From: an uncultured Roseobacter sp.
Lineage (GTDB): Bacteria > Pseudomonadota > Alphaproteobacteria > Rhodobacterales > Rhodobacteraceae
Direction of reading: 5' to 3'
NCBI RefSeq assembly: GCF_947492555.1
Contig: NZ_CANLNE010000001.1
Span: forward strand, 806,001-870,000
Length of the DNA: 64,000 nucleotides
The position numbers were made by a program, and so were the translations under genes. Position 1 is the stretch's first letter. Each line of letters begins with the position of its first letter. Below the pieces are notes generated by a model. That model did not search any database. It was not told the origin of the DNA and saw only the letters and a program-made list of their open reading frames with translations. This document shows positions 1-8,873 of this stretch, one piece after another.

Positions 1-75
1 TATGCCAAGGGATAACGCCGACGCCACCAGGCCCGCTGGCCGAGGACACAGATCAATCGTGAAAAGGACCCCCAC

Positions 76-2154
76 ATGTCAAAGACCTCCGTCAGGCTGG
101 GCGTCGATATCGGCGGCACGTTTACGGATGTGGTGCTGGAGGTCGCGGATCAGTCCTTTTCCACGAAGGTCCTGACAACTTATGCCGCCCCCGAAAACGC
201 GATCATCGAGGGCATGCATCAGGTCTGCGCCAAGGCGGGCATCTCCCCCGATCAGATCGATCAGATCATTCATGGCACCACGCTGGCCACCAATGCGCTG
301 ATCGAAAGGCGTGGGGCAAAGACAGCGCTGATCACCACAGAAGGGTTCCGCGATGTCATTGAAATGCGCACCGAATCCCGGTTCGAACAATATGACCTGA
401 ACCTCACGCTGCCCGAACCGTTGCTGCCACGCCAGCGCCGGTACACGTTGTCGGAACGGGTGGATGCGCGCGGCGAGGTTCTAGTCCCGCTGGACCGGTC
501 CGAGGTGGAAACCCTGGCGGATCAGATCGGTGAGGCGGGCTATGACAGCGTCGCGGTGGGCCTGATCCATTCCTATCTCAACGACGCCCATGAGCGCATG
601 ATCTGCGAGGTGTTGGCAGAAAAGCTGCCGGGCGTGATGGTGTCGCTGTCCTCCGAGGTCAGCCCGCAAATGCGCGAGTATGAACGTTTCAACACCACCG
701 TGGCCAATGCCTATATCAAGCCGCTGATGAAATCCTACCTTGGCCGTCTGAAAGGCCGCCTGCGCGATGAGGGTGCAGATTGTGACATCTTTCTGATGCA
801 TTCGGGCGGCGGCATCATCTCGCTGGAAAGTGCGGCGGAGTTCCCGGTGCGGCTGGTGGAATCCGGCCCGGCGGGTGGTGCGGTTTTTGCTGCCCATATC
901 GCGGCGTGTTACGGGCTCGAGAAGGTGTTGAGCTTTGACATGGGTGGGACTACCGCCAAGATTTGCCTGATCAAGAACCAGACCCCGAAAACTTCGCGCG
1001 TCTTTGAGGTGGCCCGCACATATCGATTTAAAAAGGGCTCCGGCATGCCGATTTCCATCCCGGTGATCGATATGGTGGAAATCGGCGCGGGCGGCGGTTC
1101 CCTTGCGCATGTGGATGCGATGCGCCAGATTCGCGTCGGCCCCGAAAGCGCGGGGTCGGAACCGGGCCCGGCCTGTTACGGGCGCGGCGGTGAGAAACCT
1201 GCGGTGACAGATGCCGATCTGGTGTTGGGCAGGCTCGACCCGGACACATTTGCTGGCGGCACGATCCGGCTTCACAAGGATCGCGCAGAGATCGCGTTGT
1301 GCGACCAGCTTGGCGCGGACCTGGATATGGATGCCCCCACTGCCGCCTTTGGGCTGGCCGAAGTGGTCGATGAAAACATGGCCAATGCCGCCCGCGTACA
1401 TGCTGTAGAAAACGGCGAGGACCTTGGCGAATACACCATGATCGCCTTTGGCGGCGCGGCCCCTTTGCACGCGGGCAGGCTTTGCGAAAAGCTGGGCGTA
1501 GATCGGTTACTGGTCCCGCCCGGGGCGGGTGTCGGCTCGGCCATCGGATTTCTGCGCGCGCCCTTCAGTTTCGAGGCGAACCGTTCCGTCTATATGAAAT
1601 TGTCGGACTTCGACGCCACCAAAATCATGGGGCTACTGTCTGACCTCAAAACAGAGGCGGCGGGGTTTGTGCGCAGCTGCGATGCCCAGAGCGACATTCT
1701 TTGCGAGTTCAAAGTCTACATGCGCTACACTGGTCAAGGTTGGGAAATTCCCATCGTGCTCAGCGAAGCGCAGGCCATGGCACCGGATGCAGAAACCTTC
1801 AAGCACCTGTTTGAGCAAGACTATATCAAGCTTTTTGGTCGCACCGTCGCCGGTCTCGACATTGAAATCACCGTCTGGTCGGTGAATGCGACAACACCGC
1901 CCGAACCCGTTACACGCGGAGAGACCACATCGGGCACCCTGCAAGCGCCTGTTGATGCGGAGCGCCAGATGTTTGACCCGGCAAAGGCCGCGTCCCTGAC
2001 CACATCGGTGGTTCAGCGTGCCGCAATGACCGTGGGCGCAGAGGTTGCAGGCCCCGCCGCCATCACCGAAGATGAGACCACGATCATCGTACCCGAAAGC
2101 CGCTGCGCAATCCGTCAACCGGACGGCTGCATCGACGTGATCCGGAAAGGATGA
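76..2154 (+). CDS. hyuA: Hydantoinase/oxoprolinase subunit A (HyuA family)
   Basis: This 692-residue protein is the ATP-binding subunit of a hydantoinase/5-oxoprolinase-type amidohydrolase, cytoplasmic, expected to work with the B subunit that follows 4 bases downstream. The N-terminal phosphate-binding motif VDIGGTFTD (about residues 10-18), HGTTLATNALIER (about 66-78), a second nucleotide-binding signature DMGGTTAK near 290 and EIGAGGGS near 335 are all present, and the length is normal for the family. An AGG-containing ribosome site precedes the ATG. The family includes N-methylhydantoinases, 5-oxoprolinases and acetone/acetophenone carboxylase subunits. The substrate cannot be read from sequence; no carboxylase gamma subunit is seen in the window, which slightly favours cyclic amide hydrolysis. 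Confidence 0.9.
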   Translation: MSKTSVRLGVDIGGTFTDVVLEVADQSFSTKVLTTYAAPENAIIEGMHQVCAKAGISPDQIDQIIHGTTLATNALIERRGAKTALITTEGFRDVIEMRTESRFEQYDLNLTLPEPLLPRQRRYTLSERVDARGEVLVPLDRSEVETLADQIGEAGYDSVAVGLIHSYLNDAHERMICEVLAEKLPGVMVSLSSEVSPQMREYERFNTTVANAYIKPLMKSYLGRLKGRLRDEGADCDIFLMHSGGGIISLESAAEFPVRLVESGPAGGAVFAAHIAACYGLEKVLSFDMGGTTAKICLIKNQTPKTSRVFEVARTYRFKKGSGMPISIPVIDMVEIGAGGGSLAHVDAMRQIRVGPESAGSEPGPACYGRGGEKPAVTDADLVLGRLDPDTFAGGTIRLHKDRAEIALCDQLGADLDMDAPTAAFGLAEVVDENMANAARVHAVENGEDLGEYTMIAFGGAAPLHAGRLCEKLGVDRLLVPPGAGVGSAIGFLRAPFSFEANRSVYMKLSDFDATKIMGLLSDLKTEAAGFVRSCDAQSDILCEFKVYMRYTGQGWEIPIVLSEAQAMAPDAETFKHLFEQDYIKLFGRTVAGLDIEITVWSVNATTPPEPVTRGETTSGTLQAPVDAERQMFDPAKAASLTTSVVQRAAMTVGAEVAGPAAITEDETTIIVPESRCAIRQPDGCIDVIRKG

Positions 2155-2158
2155 ACGG

Positions 2159-3865
2159 ATGACCGAGCCTTCAAACGTTGCCTATCAGGTCATGTGGAAC
2201 CGGCTGATTTCGGTGGTGGAGGAACAGGCGCAGGCCCTTGTACGCACCGCCTTTTCCACTTCTGTGCGCGAGGCCGGTGACCTCTCTGCCGGTGTCTACG
2301 ACACGCAGGGCCGGATGCTGGCGCAGGCCGTCACCGGCACCCCCGGCCATGTGAACGCCATGGCCGATGCGGTGGCGCATTTCATCCGGCGGATCGGGCG
2401 GCAGAACATTTTCCAAGGCGATGTCTACATCACCAACGACCCCTGGGAGGGCACCGGGCACCTGCACGACATCACCATGGTCACCCCTTCCTTTCATAAC
2501 GACGTGCTTGTGGGGTTCTTTGCCTGCACCGCCCATGTGGTGGATATCGGTGGGCGGGGCTTTGGCGCGGATGCGAACAGCGTCTACGAGGAAGGGCTCT
2601 ACCTGCCGATCATGAAATTCGCCGAACGGGGCACGGTGGACGAAACCATGATCCGCATCATTCGCGGCAATGTGCGCGAGCCCGATCAGCTGGTTGGTGA
2701 CATCTACGCGCTGGCCAGTTGTAACGAGATCGGGCACCGACGCCTCACGGCGATGATGACGGAGTTTGGTCTCTACAATCTGGATGGTATCGCCGGGTAC
2801 ATTCTGGAGAATTCCCGCCGCGCGACACTGGAACGCATCAACGCCCTGCCCCATGCCGAGGCCAGCGGCGAGATGACGGTGGACGGGTTTGACACGCCGA
2901 TCACGCTCCGCGTTCGGCTGAGCATCGAGAAAGACCGCATCCTGTCGGATTTCGACGGCACCACGGGCCTCGACAAGAAAGGCATCAACTGCCCGCTGGT
3001 CTATACCAAGGCCTATGCCTGCTACGCGCTGAAATGTGCCATCGCGCCGGAAATTCCCAACAACGCGGCTTCGCTTGCGCCTTTTGAGGTTAGCGCACCG
3101 GAAAACAGCATCGTGCATGCGCTGCACCCCGCGCCCGTCGCCCTGCGCCATATCGTGGGGCATTTCGTGCCGGACGTGGTCTATGCCGCCCTTGACCAGA
3201 TCCTGCCCGACGTGGTGCCCGCCGAGGGGGCCGGGTGTCTGTGCAACTTTCAGGTCTCCCTGCGTCCGCGCAGCGATGCACCGGCCCCGGCGGATGCCGT
3301 CCGCTCCGAGGTGCTGACGTTCAATTCGGGCGGGTCCGGCGCGCGGCCGGCGCATGACGGGCTGAACGCGACCGCCTTTCCCTCGGGCGTCATGACAATG
3401 CCGATCGAGGCCACGGAACACGCAGGCCCGGTGATCATCTGGCGCAAGGAGCTGCGCCCTGATTCAGGCGGGCTTGGCACCTATCGCGGCGGGCTTGGTC
3501 AGGTCATGGAGGTCGGCGCACGTGACGGGCATGAGTTCGATATCTCCGCGATGTTCGACCGTGTGGATCACCCCGCCCGTGGTAGGCGCGGCGGGACCGC
3601 AGGTGCCCCGACGACCATTGCGCAGGACGACGGCACGCCCATGCGCGGCAAGGGCAAGCAATTCATACCCCACGGCCGCCGGGTGCAAATGGCGTTTCCC
3701 GGCGGCGCAGGCTATGGAAACCCGCAAGAGCGTGACAAATCGCTGGTCCGCCAGGATCTGCTGCGCGGTTACATCTCGCCCGAAACGGCCCGCGACGCCT
3801 ACGGTATGAGCGAGGCCGACATCGCCAAGGTCAACGCTGCACGCAAGATCGGCGAAGAGAAATAG
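2159..3865 (+). CDS. hyuB: Hydantoinase/oxoprolinase subunit B (HyuB family)
   Basis: The 568-residue catalytic-type partner of the preceding A subunit. Family features visible are GTPGHVNAM near residue 60, the NDPWEGTGHLHDI segment near 97-109, a central acidic metal-site region, and a glycine-rich C-terminal end (FPGGAGYGNP near 515). The gene starts 4 bases after hyuA stops, so the two are co-transcribed and probably translationally coupled. The pair would form an ATP-dependent amide-ring-opening complex in the cytoplasm. Substrate is unknown; hydantoins, N-methylhydantoins and 5-oxoproline are the family possibilities. Length and motifs look intact. Confidence 0.9.
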   Translation: MTEPSNVAYQVMWNRLISVVEEQAQALVRTAFSTSVREAGDLSAGVYDTQGRMLAQAVTGTPGHVNAMADAVAHFIRRIGRQNIFQGDVYITNDPWEGTGHLHDITMVTPSFHNDVLVGFFACTAHVVDIGGRGFGADANSVYEEGLYLPIMKFAERGTVDETMIRIIRGNVREPDQLVGDIYALASCNEIGHRRLTAMMTEFGLYNLDGIAGYILENSRRATLERINALPHAEASGEMTVDGFDTPITLRVRLSIEKDRILSDFDGTTGLDKKGINCPLVYTKAYACYALKCAIAPEIPNNAASLAPFEVSAPENSIVHALHPAPVALRHIVGHFVPDVVYAALDQILPDVVPAEGAGCLCNFQVSLRPRSDAPAPADAVRSEVLTFNSGGSGARPAHDGLNATAFPSGVMTMPIEATEHAGPVIIWRKELRPDSGGLGTYRGGLGQVMEVGARDGHEFDISAMFDRVDHPARGRRGGTAGAPTTIAQDDGTPMRGKGKQFIPHGRRVQMAFPGGAGYGNPQERDKSLVRQDLLRGYISPETARDAYGMSEADIAKVNAARKIGEEK

Positions 3866-3902
3866 CGCCCGCAAAGCGCGCCACTCGGAGAGGAAAGAAA
3901 CC

Positions 3903-4610
3903 ATGGCAGAAACAAAAGTGGCTCTGGTGACGGCAGGGGGCAGCGGCATGGGGGCAGATTGCGCCCGGGCGCTCGCCGCAGATGGTTTCAAGCTTGGCAT
4001 CCTGTCCTCTTCCGGCAAAGGCGAGGCGCTGGCGAAAGAACTGGGCGGCGTCGGCATCACCGGCACCAACAAATCGCAGGATGATCTGCAAAAGCTGGTG
4101 GACGCGGCGATGAGCCATTGGGGTCGGATCGACGTTTTGGTCAACTCCGCAGGCCACGGACCGCGCGCCCCGGTGTTGGAATTGACAGACGAGGATTGGC
4201 ACGAAGGCATGGAGGTTTACTTTCTCAACGCCGTGCGTCCGACGCGTCTGGTCACGCCGATCATGCAAGCTCAGGGTGGCGGCGCGATCATCAACATCTC
4301 CACCTTTGCAGCATTCGAGCCCAACGCCGTGTTTCCCACCTCCGGCGTGATGCGCGCCGGTCTGGCTGCCTTTAGCAAACTTTTCGCGGATAAATACGCG
4401 GGTGAGAACATTCGCATGAACAACGTGTTGCCCGGCTTTATCGACAGCCTTCCCGAGAAGGACGAATTCCGGGCGATGATCCCCATGGGACGCTACGGCA
4501 AGTCGTTGAATGAAATCGCCAGCGTGGTGGCCTTCCTGGCCTCAGAGGGCGGGGCTTACGTCACCGGACAGAACATCCGGGTCGATGGCGGCATCACACG
4601 CTCTGTCTGA
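3903..4610 (+). CDS. SDR-family protein with a degraded active site
   Basis: A 235-residue Rossmann protein of the short-chain dehydrogenase/reductase superfamily. The nucleotide motif TAGGSGMG (residues 10-17), NSAG at 81-84, Ser133 in NIST, and the C-terminal GQNIRVDGG are all clear. The usual Tyr-x-x-x-Lys pair is not: the matching stretch FPTSGVMRAGL (144-154) aligns best with Ser147 and Arg151 in place of Tyr and Lys. The protein may still bind NAD(P) but be catalytically altered. It lies 37 bases after hyuB with a GGAGAGG-type ribosome site, so it probably belongs to the hyu operon and may act on the same compound or its product. Confidence 0.85.
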   Translation: MAETKVALVTAGGSGMGADCARALAADGFKLGILSSSGKGEALAKELGGVGITGTNKSQDDLQKLVDAAMSHWGRIDVLVNSAGHGPRAPVLELTDEDWHEGMEVYFLNAVRPTRLVTPIMQAQGGGAIINISTFAAFEPNAVFPTSGVMRAGLAAFSKLFADKYAGENIRMNNVLPGFIDSLPEKDEFRAMIPMGRYGKSLNEIASVVAFLASEGGAYVTGQNIRVDGGITRSV

Positions 4611-4621
4611 GTCCAGATGCG

Positions 4622-4656
4622 AAAAAGGCGACCCCCGCATGGGAGCCGCCCTTTAA
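4622..4656. terminator. Bidirectional hairpin between the SDR gene and csbD
   Basis: A GC-rich stem (about 4627-4650, GGCGACCCCC pairing imperfectly with GGGAGCCGCC) sits between two convergent genes. It is followed by T-rich sequence in both directions (CTTTAAAAAA on plus, CCTTTTTCGC on minus), so it can end transcription from both sides. Confidence 0.7.
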
Positions 4657-4679
4657 AAAATCAGACGCGACGAGGTAAA

Positions 4680-4889
4680 TTACGCGGCTGACTTATGCTC
4701 TGCGATGAATTCATCGATCTGGCGTTCAGCCTCATCCTTGGCCACGCCGTAGCGTTCCTGGATGAGCCCGACAAGGCGCTCGCGGTCGCCCTCGGCCTGA
4801 TCGATCTCATCATCGGTCAATTCGCCCCACTTGGATTGAACCTGACCCTTCATCTGTTTCCAGTTGCCTTTGATAATGTCCCAGTTCAT
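4680..4889 (-). CDS. CsbD-family stress response protein
   Basis: A 69-residue acidic, helical protein beginning MNWDIIKGNWKQMKGQ, the hallmark CsbD start, followed by KWGELTDDEID. The ATG at 4889 was chosen over the long upstream extension because an AGGAGAGACC ribosome site lies directly before it and CsbD proteins are normally 60-70 residues. CsbD-like proteins are induced by general stress in several bacteria; their biochemical role is not established. The gene is monocistronic, with its own terminator on the 3' side, and is convergent with the SDR gene. Confidence 0.9.
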   Translation of the reverse strand: MNWDIIKGNWKQMKGQVQSKWGELTDDEIDQAEGDRERLVGLIQERYGVAKDEAERQIDEFIAEHKSAA

Positions 4890-5073
4890 TGGTCTCTCCT
4901 TTATCTGTCGAAATCGTTGAACCAAGCACATGCGCATCACATGCTCTTGCCAAGCCAACACGTGTCCGTGCAATTGGTTCCGCAAAAAAGTGATCGACTT
5001 GGTGGATTTCCGCCGTTGATCGAAAAAGGGGCTGCTCGTAGGCTTCCTGCACCAGAACCGGAGGAATTGCCGC

Positions 5074-5517
5074 ATGCGTCTGATGTTATCCCTGCTCTTG
5101 TCCAGCCTCGCGCTGCCCGGTTGGGCCGCGGAGGGCACCCGCATTCAGGTGACCGGAGAGATCATCGACACCTGGTGCTACTACTCCGGTGTCATGGGCG
5201 GGCCCGATGCGGTTGTCGGTTCGGCACATCACACCTGCGCGCTATGGTGTTCGGCGGGCGGTATCCCGGTCGGGCTGCTGGCCGAGGATGGCACTGTCTA
5301 TACGGTGTTGAAGATTGCACAGGATGCAGGATCGGCGAGTGGTGACACACAGCTCAGCCTTGCCGCCCACACGGTGACAGCCGACGGGATGCTCTATGAG
5401 CGCGACGGGTTGAAGTATCTCGTCGTCAGCGAGGTGGTCAGCGATATGGATATCGTGAACCCGACCCACGAAGATTACGGCACCGTGCCGCCCTTCTCAT
5501 TCCCGGAGCCGAAGTGA
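5074..5517 (+). CDS. Exported cysteine protein, unknown function (paired protein A)
   Basis: A 147-residue protein with a signal peptide (about residues 1-19, cleavage after GWAA) that I do not recognise. The mature part has Cys35 in IIDTWCYYSG, His52-His53, and a CALWC motif (Cys55, Cys59), followed by GGIPVGLL and a VYTVLK strand, then VTADGMLYE and KYLVVSEVV. Cys and His grouped like this suggest metal binding or thiol redox in the periplasm; that is inference. It is the first gene of three with one-base TGATG overlaps, ending with a SCO1-like protein. The second gene appears to be a distant paralogue with the same cysteine layout. Confidence 0.8.
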   Translation: MRLMLSLLLSSLALPGWAAEGTRIQVTGEIIDTWCYYSGVMGGPDAVVGSAHHTCALWCSAGGIPVGLLAEDGTVYTVLKIAQDAGSASGDTQLSLAAHTVTADGMLYERDGLKYLVVSEVVSDMDIVNPTHEDYGTVPPFSFPEPK

Positions 5518-6077
5518 TGCGCAACCTGATTTACATTTTCGCCCTGATCGCCAGCCCGCTGACGGCGCAGGATTTCTCCGAAGGATCGGAGGCCAAGACC
5601 TGGAACCTCTATGCCGAAGTGCCCGCCCGGTTCGAGGCCAAGGTTGTCGATGTGCTCTGTGAATTGACCGGCGATTGCGCGGATGACTGCGGTGCAGGTA
5701 AGCGTCAGCTGGGACTGGTGCGATCCGTGGACAGTGTGATGGTCCTGCCCATGAAGAACTCTCAGCCCGCCTTTACAGGTGCCGCCGAAGAACTGGCCCC
5801 GTTCTGCAATCAGGTGATCGAGGTCGATGGCCTGATGATCGAGGACGAGGATCTGGGCGCCAGCAACATCTATCTGGTGCAGCGCATCAAAGCCGGAGAT
5901 GCAGATTGGATCAAGGCCAACACCTGGACCAAGAAATGGGCTCAGAAATATCCTGAAGCCAAGGGCAAGGGCCCCTGGTTCCGCCGCGATCCCCGGGTGA
6001 AGGATGTGATCGCCTCCGAGGGGTATCTGGGCCTGGGTCTTGAGGCGGATGAAACCTACGCCGAAGAAAACTTCTGA
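5517..6077 (+). CDS. Exported cysteine protein, unknown function (paired protein B)
   Basis: A 186-residue protein with a short signal peptide (about 1-18, ending LTAQ). The ATG at 5517 overlaps the previous stop as TGATG; a GTG three bases earlier is the alternative start. Mature cysteines are Cys48 in VVDVLCEL, Cys54 and Cys58 (CADDC) and Cys97 (APFCNQV). The order VVD-x-x-C, C-x3-C, GLV, a beta strand, then VDGLMIEDE and IYLVQRI parallels the upstream protein, so the two look like divergent paralogues. The C-terminal third (KKWAQKYPEAKGKGPWFRRD) is charged and unique to this copy. Function is unknown; a periplasmic metal or redox role with the SCO1-like neighbour is the working guess. Confidence 0.8.
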   Translation: MRNLIYIFALIASPLTAQDFSEGSEAKTWNLYAEVPARFEAKVVDVLCELTGDCADDCGAGKRQLGLVRSVDSVMVLPMKNSQPAFTGAAEELAPFCNQVIEVDGLMIEDEDLGASNIYLVQRIKAGDADWIKANTWTKKWAQKYPEAKGKGPWFRRDPRVKDVIASEGYLGLGLEADETYAEENF

Positions 6078-6637
6078 TGCGCGCGGCGTTTTGGGTCACG
6101 ACCTGCCTGGCCACCGGCGCCATGGCAGAGGCCCCGCCGCTGCCGTTTGATCTCGGCGGGCCATTTACACTGACCAATCAATATGGCGAGACCCGGACAC
6201 AGGCCGACCCGGACGGGCGCGCGCAACTGCTGTTTTTCGGATATGCCAATTGCCTGAACATCTGTTCTGCGGCACTGCCGTTGATGGCCGACGTGGTCGA
6301 CGCACTGGCCGATGAAGGGCTTGCCGTCACACCGGTGATGATCACTGTCGCCCCGGATCAGGATCAGGTGGACACGATGGGTGCGCCATTGGCGGAAATA
6401 CACGAGAATTTCATCGGGCTGACCGGCAACGATCTGGCGTTGCAGGCAGCTTACGAGGCATTTTCCGTGGAGGTCGAGCCGCTGTTTCAGGACCCCGAAT
6501 ACGGTTGGATTTATTCCCACGGCAGTTTCGTGCATTTGCTGGATGGATCCGGGGAGCTCTTGACCCTTCTGCCGCCCGTTCTGGATGCCACGCGTACCAC
6601 CGACATCATACGCGGATATCTGGCCCCCCGCGGGTAA
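6077..6637 (+). CDS. SCO1/SenC-family periplasmic protein
   Basis: A 186-residue thioredoxin-fold protein with an N-terminal signal (about 1-17). The copper-binding CxxxC motif is present as Cys59-Leu-Asn-Ile-Cys63 after FFGYAN. The distal His is conserved at His148 (IYSHGSFVHLLD), so the full Cys-Cys-His Cu site is intact. SCO proteins deliver copper or act as thiol reductases during assembly of the CuA centre of cytochrome oxidase or other periplasmic metalloenzymes. It is the last gene of a three-gene operon (TGATG overlap). No oxidase gene is nearby, so the client is more likely linked to its two cysteine-rich partners or encoded elsewhere. Confidence 0.88.
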   Translation: MRAAFWVTTCLATGAMAEAPPLPFDLGGPFTLTNQYGETRTQADPDGRAQLLFFGYANCLNICSAALPLMADVVDALADEGLAVTPVMITVAPDQDQVDTMGAPLAEIHENFIGLTGNDLALQAAYEAFSVEVEPLFQDPEYGWIYSHGSFVHLLDGSGELLTLLPPVLDATRTTDIIRGYLAPRG

Positions 6638-6700
6638 GGGGGCCAGCCCCCGCCTGAGCCTTTGGCTCAGTCTCCCCCGGGATATTTCTTGCCAGAAGAG
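6638..6700. repeat. Tandem hairpins typical of Rhodobacteraceae intergenic repeats
   Basis: Two hairpins follow each other: GGGGGC/GCCCCC around 6638-6651 and CTGAGCC-TTT-GGCTCAG at 6654-6670, then TCTCCCCCGGGATATTTCTTGCCAG. From memory, a G-rich hairpin followed by CCCCCGGGATATTT is a very common interspersed 3' element in Rhodobacteraceae genomes. It probably acts as transcription terminator or mRNA-end hairpin for the convergent genes on both sides. The element runs into the minus-strand gene and encodes its last residues. Confidence 0.65.
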
Positions 6701-7896
6701 GCCGGTGTTTCCTCTGGCTCTGGGTGCAAGCCGTACGGCGCGGCGATGTCCCAGACGTGTTCGGGCACCATGTTTTTCATCTTTGCCGGTGCTTCGCGGC
6801 GCAGGTGCAGAATGGTTTCCGCCGCTTTCATTTCCACCCGTGCGCGGGCGAATTCGAGCCCTCTGGGTCCGATGCGCGGTTGCAGCCAGCTGACAATGGG
6901 GCGCAGCCAATTGGGCATCCGCCGGAGCGGCAGACCGCCAGCGGCACGTTCGGTGTTGGCGACAAATCCTTTTACCGCGCTTGCTCTTTTGCCTGCACTG
7001 CTCGGGGCGCTGAGACGGACCTGATCGCCAAGGCTGTCGAGCATTTCCGCCCCACGGGCGTTGCGCACCAGCACCCATTGCGCGCCCTGTCCGCCCATGT
7101 ATCCCACGGTGATGTCGGCAAGACTGTTGGTGTAGTCCACGCAGGTCCGGCAGGTCAGTGGGAAGAAGTCCGCAGGCAAGTCCGAGATCGGCAGAGACAG
7201 AAACGGGATCAGCCGCTGGCGTCCGTCGGTATAGCGCAGCTCCACCCTGAAATCCGCGCGAAACTCCAGATAGGTGATGCTGGCAGGGTCTTCATCCAGC
7301 AAGCTGAGAAAATGGTGAAAATTCTCGGTCGTTGTGTTGTCTGAACAGGGCGTGCCAATAACGTAAAGCCGCTCCAGCCCCAATTCCGCCTCCAGACAGC
7401 GGAGCGCGTAGATCTGGCAAGGGATACCGATCACCGCCAACCGCTTGAACCCCAGATCCTGCGCGGTCTCCAGCAAGGCCAACAAAGGCGCGTATCCCAT
7501 CCGCATGCCGCGCGCCTGCCCCATGTCCTGCGGGTCCGTGATCAGGGCAGGTTTCGGACGCCAGACATCCTCCGGGTCCGGCACCATCGTCAGCACCGCC
7601 TGCACCTGATCGCGCTCCAGCAAAGCGGCGGCCAGTGACGTTGTGATCCCCGTCCATTGTGCCCCTGCCTTTGGCGGTGCCATCTCCGCGCGGTACATCT
7701 CCTGGAAGGAACCAAAGAAGTGTTCATCTCCGTCTTGCCGGGTGCGCCCGTGCACCTGCCGTTCCAGCCCCGGGTAATCCGGCGCGATGAACTGGCAGAC
7801 CCGCCCGCAGGCCTTGTCATTCTGCATGCGGGATACGCCGCAATCGGTACAGAGCCCGCGCGGGGCCGCCGGACCGATCTGCGGCGTCAGCGTCAC
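6667..7896 (-). CDS. FrhB/BciB-like iron-sulfur flavoprotein (coenzyme F420 hydrogenase beta family)
   Basis: A 409-residue member of the FrhB family, whose members include F420-reducing hydrogenase beta subunits, the ferredoxin-dependent 8-vinyl reductase BciB and 7-hydroxymethyl chlorophyll reductase. Iron-sulfur ligands are visible as Cys16, Cys19, Cys30 and Cys34 at the N-terminus and again in FFPLTCRTC in the C-terminal domain, with [14 protein letters not shown] and ITVGYMG between and after. It overlaps the upstream nadK stop by four bases (ATGA), so both are on one transcript. No bacteriochlorophyll gene is visible here, so a vinyl-reductase role is possible but unproven. The final residues (GKKYPGGD) are encoded by an intergenic repeat. 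Confidence 0.8.
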   Translation of the reverse strand: MTLTPQIGPAAPRGLCTDCGVSRMQNDKACGRVCQFIAPDYPGLERQVHGRTRQDGDEHFFGSFQEMYRAEMAPPKAGAQWTGITTSLAAALLERDQVQAVLTMVPDPEDVWRPKPALITDPQDMGQARGMRMGYAPLLALLETAQDLGFKRLAVIGIPCQIYALRCLEAELGLERLYVIGTPCSDNTTTENFHHFLSLLDEDPASITYLEFRADFRVELRYTDGRQRLIPFLSLPISDLPADFFPLTCRTCVDYTNSLADITVGYMGGQGAQWVLVRNARGAEMLDSLGDQVRLSAPSSAGKRASAVKGFVANTERAAGGLPLRRMPNWLRPIVSWLQPRIGPRGLEFARARVEMKAAETILHLRREAPAKMKNMVPEHVWDIAAPYGLHPEPEETPASSGKKYPGGD

Positions 7897-8654
7897 GTGA
7901 ACTGCTCGTTGATCAGCCGTTCTTCCAGACCGTGGCCGGGGTCAAAGAGAATGCGGTGCACGACGCTTGGTTCCGAACGGATTTCAACGCTCACCACACC
8001 CATGACGGAATTGGCATCGGCCTCTGCCATCACCGGGCGTTTTTCGGGTTCAAGCACGTCGATCTGGACCACTGCCTTTTTCGGCAGAAGCGCCCCGCGC
8101 CAGCGCCGGGGGCGAAAGGCGCTCATCGCGGTCAGGGCCAAGACCTCGGAACCGATGGGGATGATCGGCCCGTGGGCGGAGTAGTTGTAGGCGGTGGACC
8201 CGGCGGGCGTGCTGACCAGCGCGCCGTCACAGACCAGTTCAGCCATCCGCAGCCGCCCGTCGACGGTGATCTTCAGCTTGGCCGCCTGCGGGCCCGCGCG
8301 CAGCAGCGACACCTCGTTGATGGCAAGGGCTTTTGCGATGCTGCCGTCGGCCTTGGTCGCGATCATGCTGAGCGGGTTCAGGTCCGCCTCCTCCGCAGCG
8401 GCGAGCCGGTCCCATAAATCGGTCTCGGAATAGGCATTCATCAGGAACCCGATGGTGCCGCGGTTCATACCGTAGACGGGGGCGGCGAGATGTTGCATAT
8501 CGTGCAGGGTCTGCAGCATGAACCCATCCCCGCCCAGTGCCACGATCACCTCCGCCTCCTCCGGTTTGGCATTGCCATACCGGGTAATCAGCGCCGCCCG
8601 CGCGGTTTGCGCAACCTCGGCGCGGCTGGCCGTAAAGGCGATTTTTTGGGACAT
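7893..8654 (-). CDS. nadK: NAD kinase
   Basis: A 253-residue enzyme that phosphorylates NAD to NADP in the cytoplasm. The diagnostic GGDGF motif (residues 41-45, catalytic Asp43), NEVSLLR, and the [19 protein letters not shown] block are intact. The ATG at 8654 (MSQKIAF) was preferred over one 14 codons earlier because NadK proteins in this group begin with this segment and GGAAA precedes it. It is the first gene of a two-gene operon with the FrhB-like flavoprotein, with which it shares an ATGA overlap. It is divergent from glyA across a 219-base gap. Confidence 0.93.
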   Translation of the reverse strand: MSQKIAFTASRAEVAQTARAALITRYGNAKPEEAEVIVALGGDGFMLQTLHDMQHLAAPVYGMNRGTIGFLMNAYSETDLWDRLAAAEEADLNPLSMIATKADGSIAKALAINEVSLLRAGPQAAKLKITVDGRLRMAELVCDGALVSTPAGSTAYNYSAHGPIIPIGSEVLALTAMSAFRPRRWRGALLPKKAVVQIDVLEPEKRPVMAEADANSVMGVVSVEIRSEPSVVHRILFDPGHGLEERLINEQFT

Positions 8655-8873
8655 CTTGTTTCCGATCCGGGACTTTATGATCCGAAACAAGCACATATCC
8701 GCCGCGGAGGCCAGTATTGCGCCGAGATGCCACGGTAACCCGGATTGCGTGAACGTGATGCGGCCCGTATGAAAGCCGCACAGAGCCTGACAAAGGTCGC
8801 TTTACACTCTTTTCCACCTCGCGTGTTTCCGATAGGAAACTGCATCTTTGCTCATTTATCAGGGAAACCGCTC

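Noticed and set aside
1-75. Tail of an upstream gene at the left edge
   Set aside because: A TAA in frame one at 13-15 could be its stop, but too little sequence is present to support a call.
8655-8873. Riboswitch upstream of glyA
   Set aside because: I could not identify a conserved glycine, THF or SAM aptamer core in the 219-base gap.
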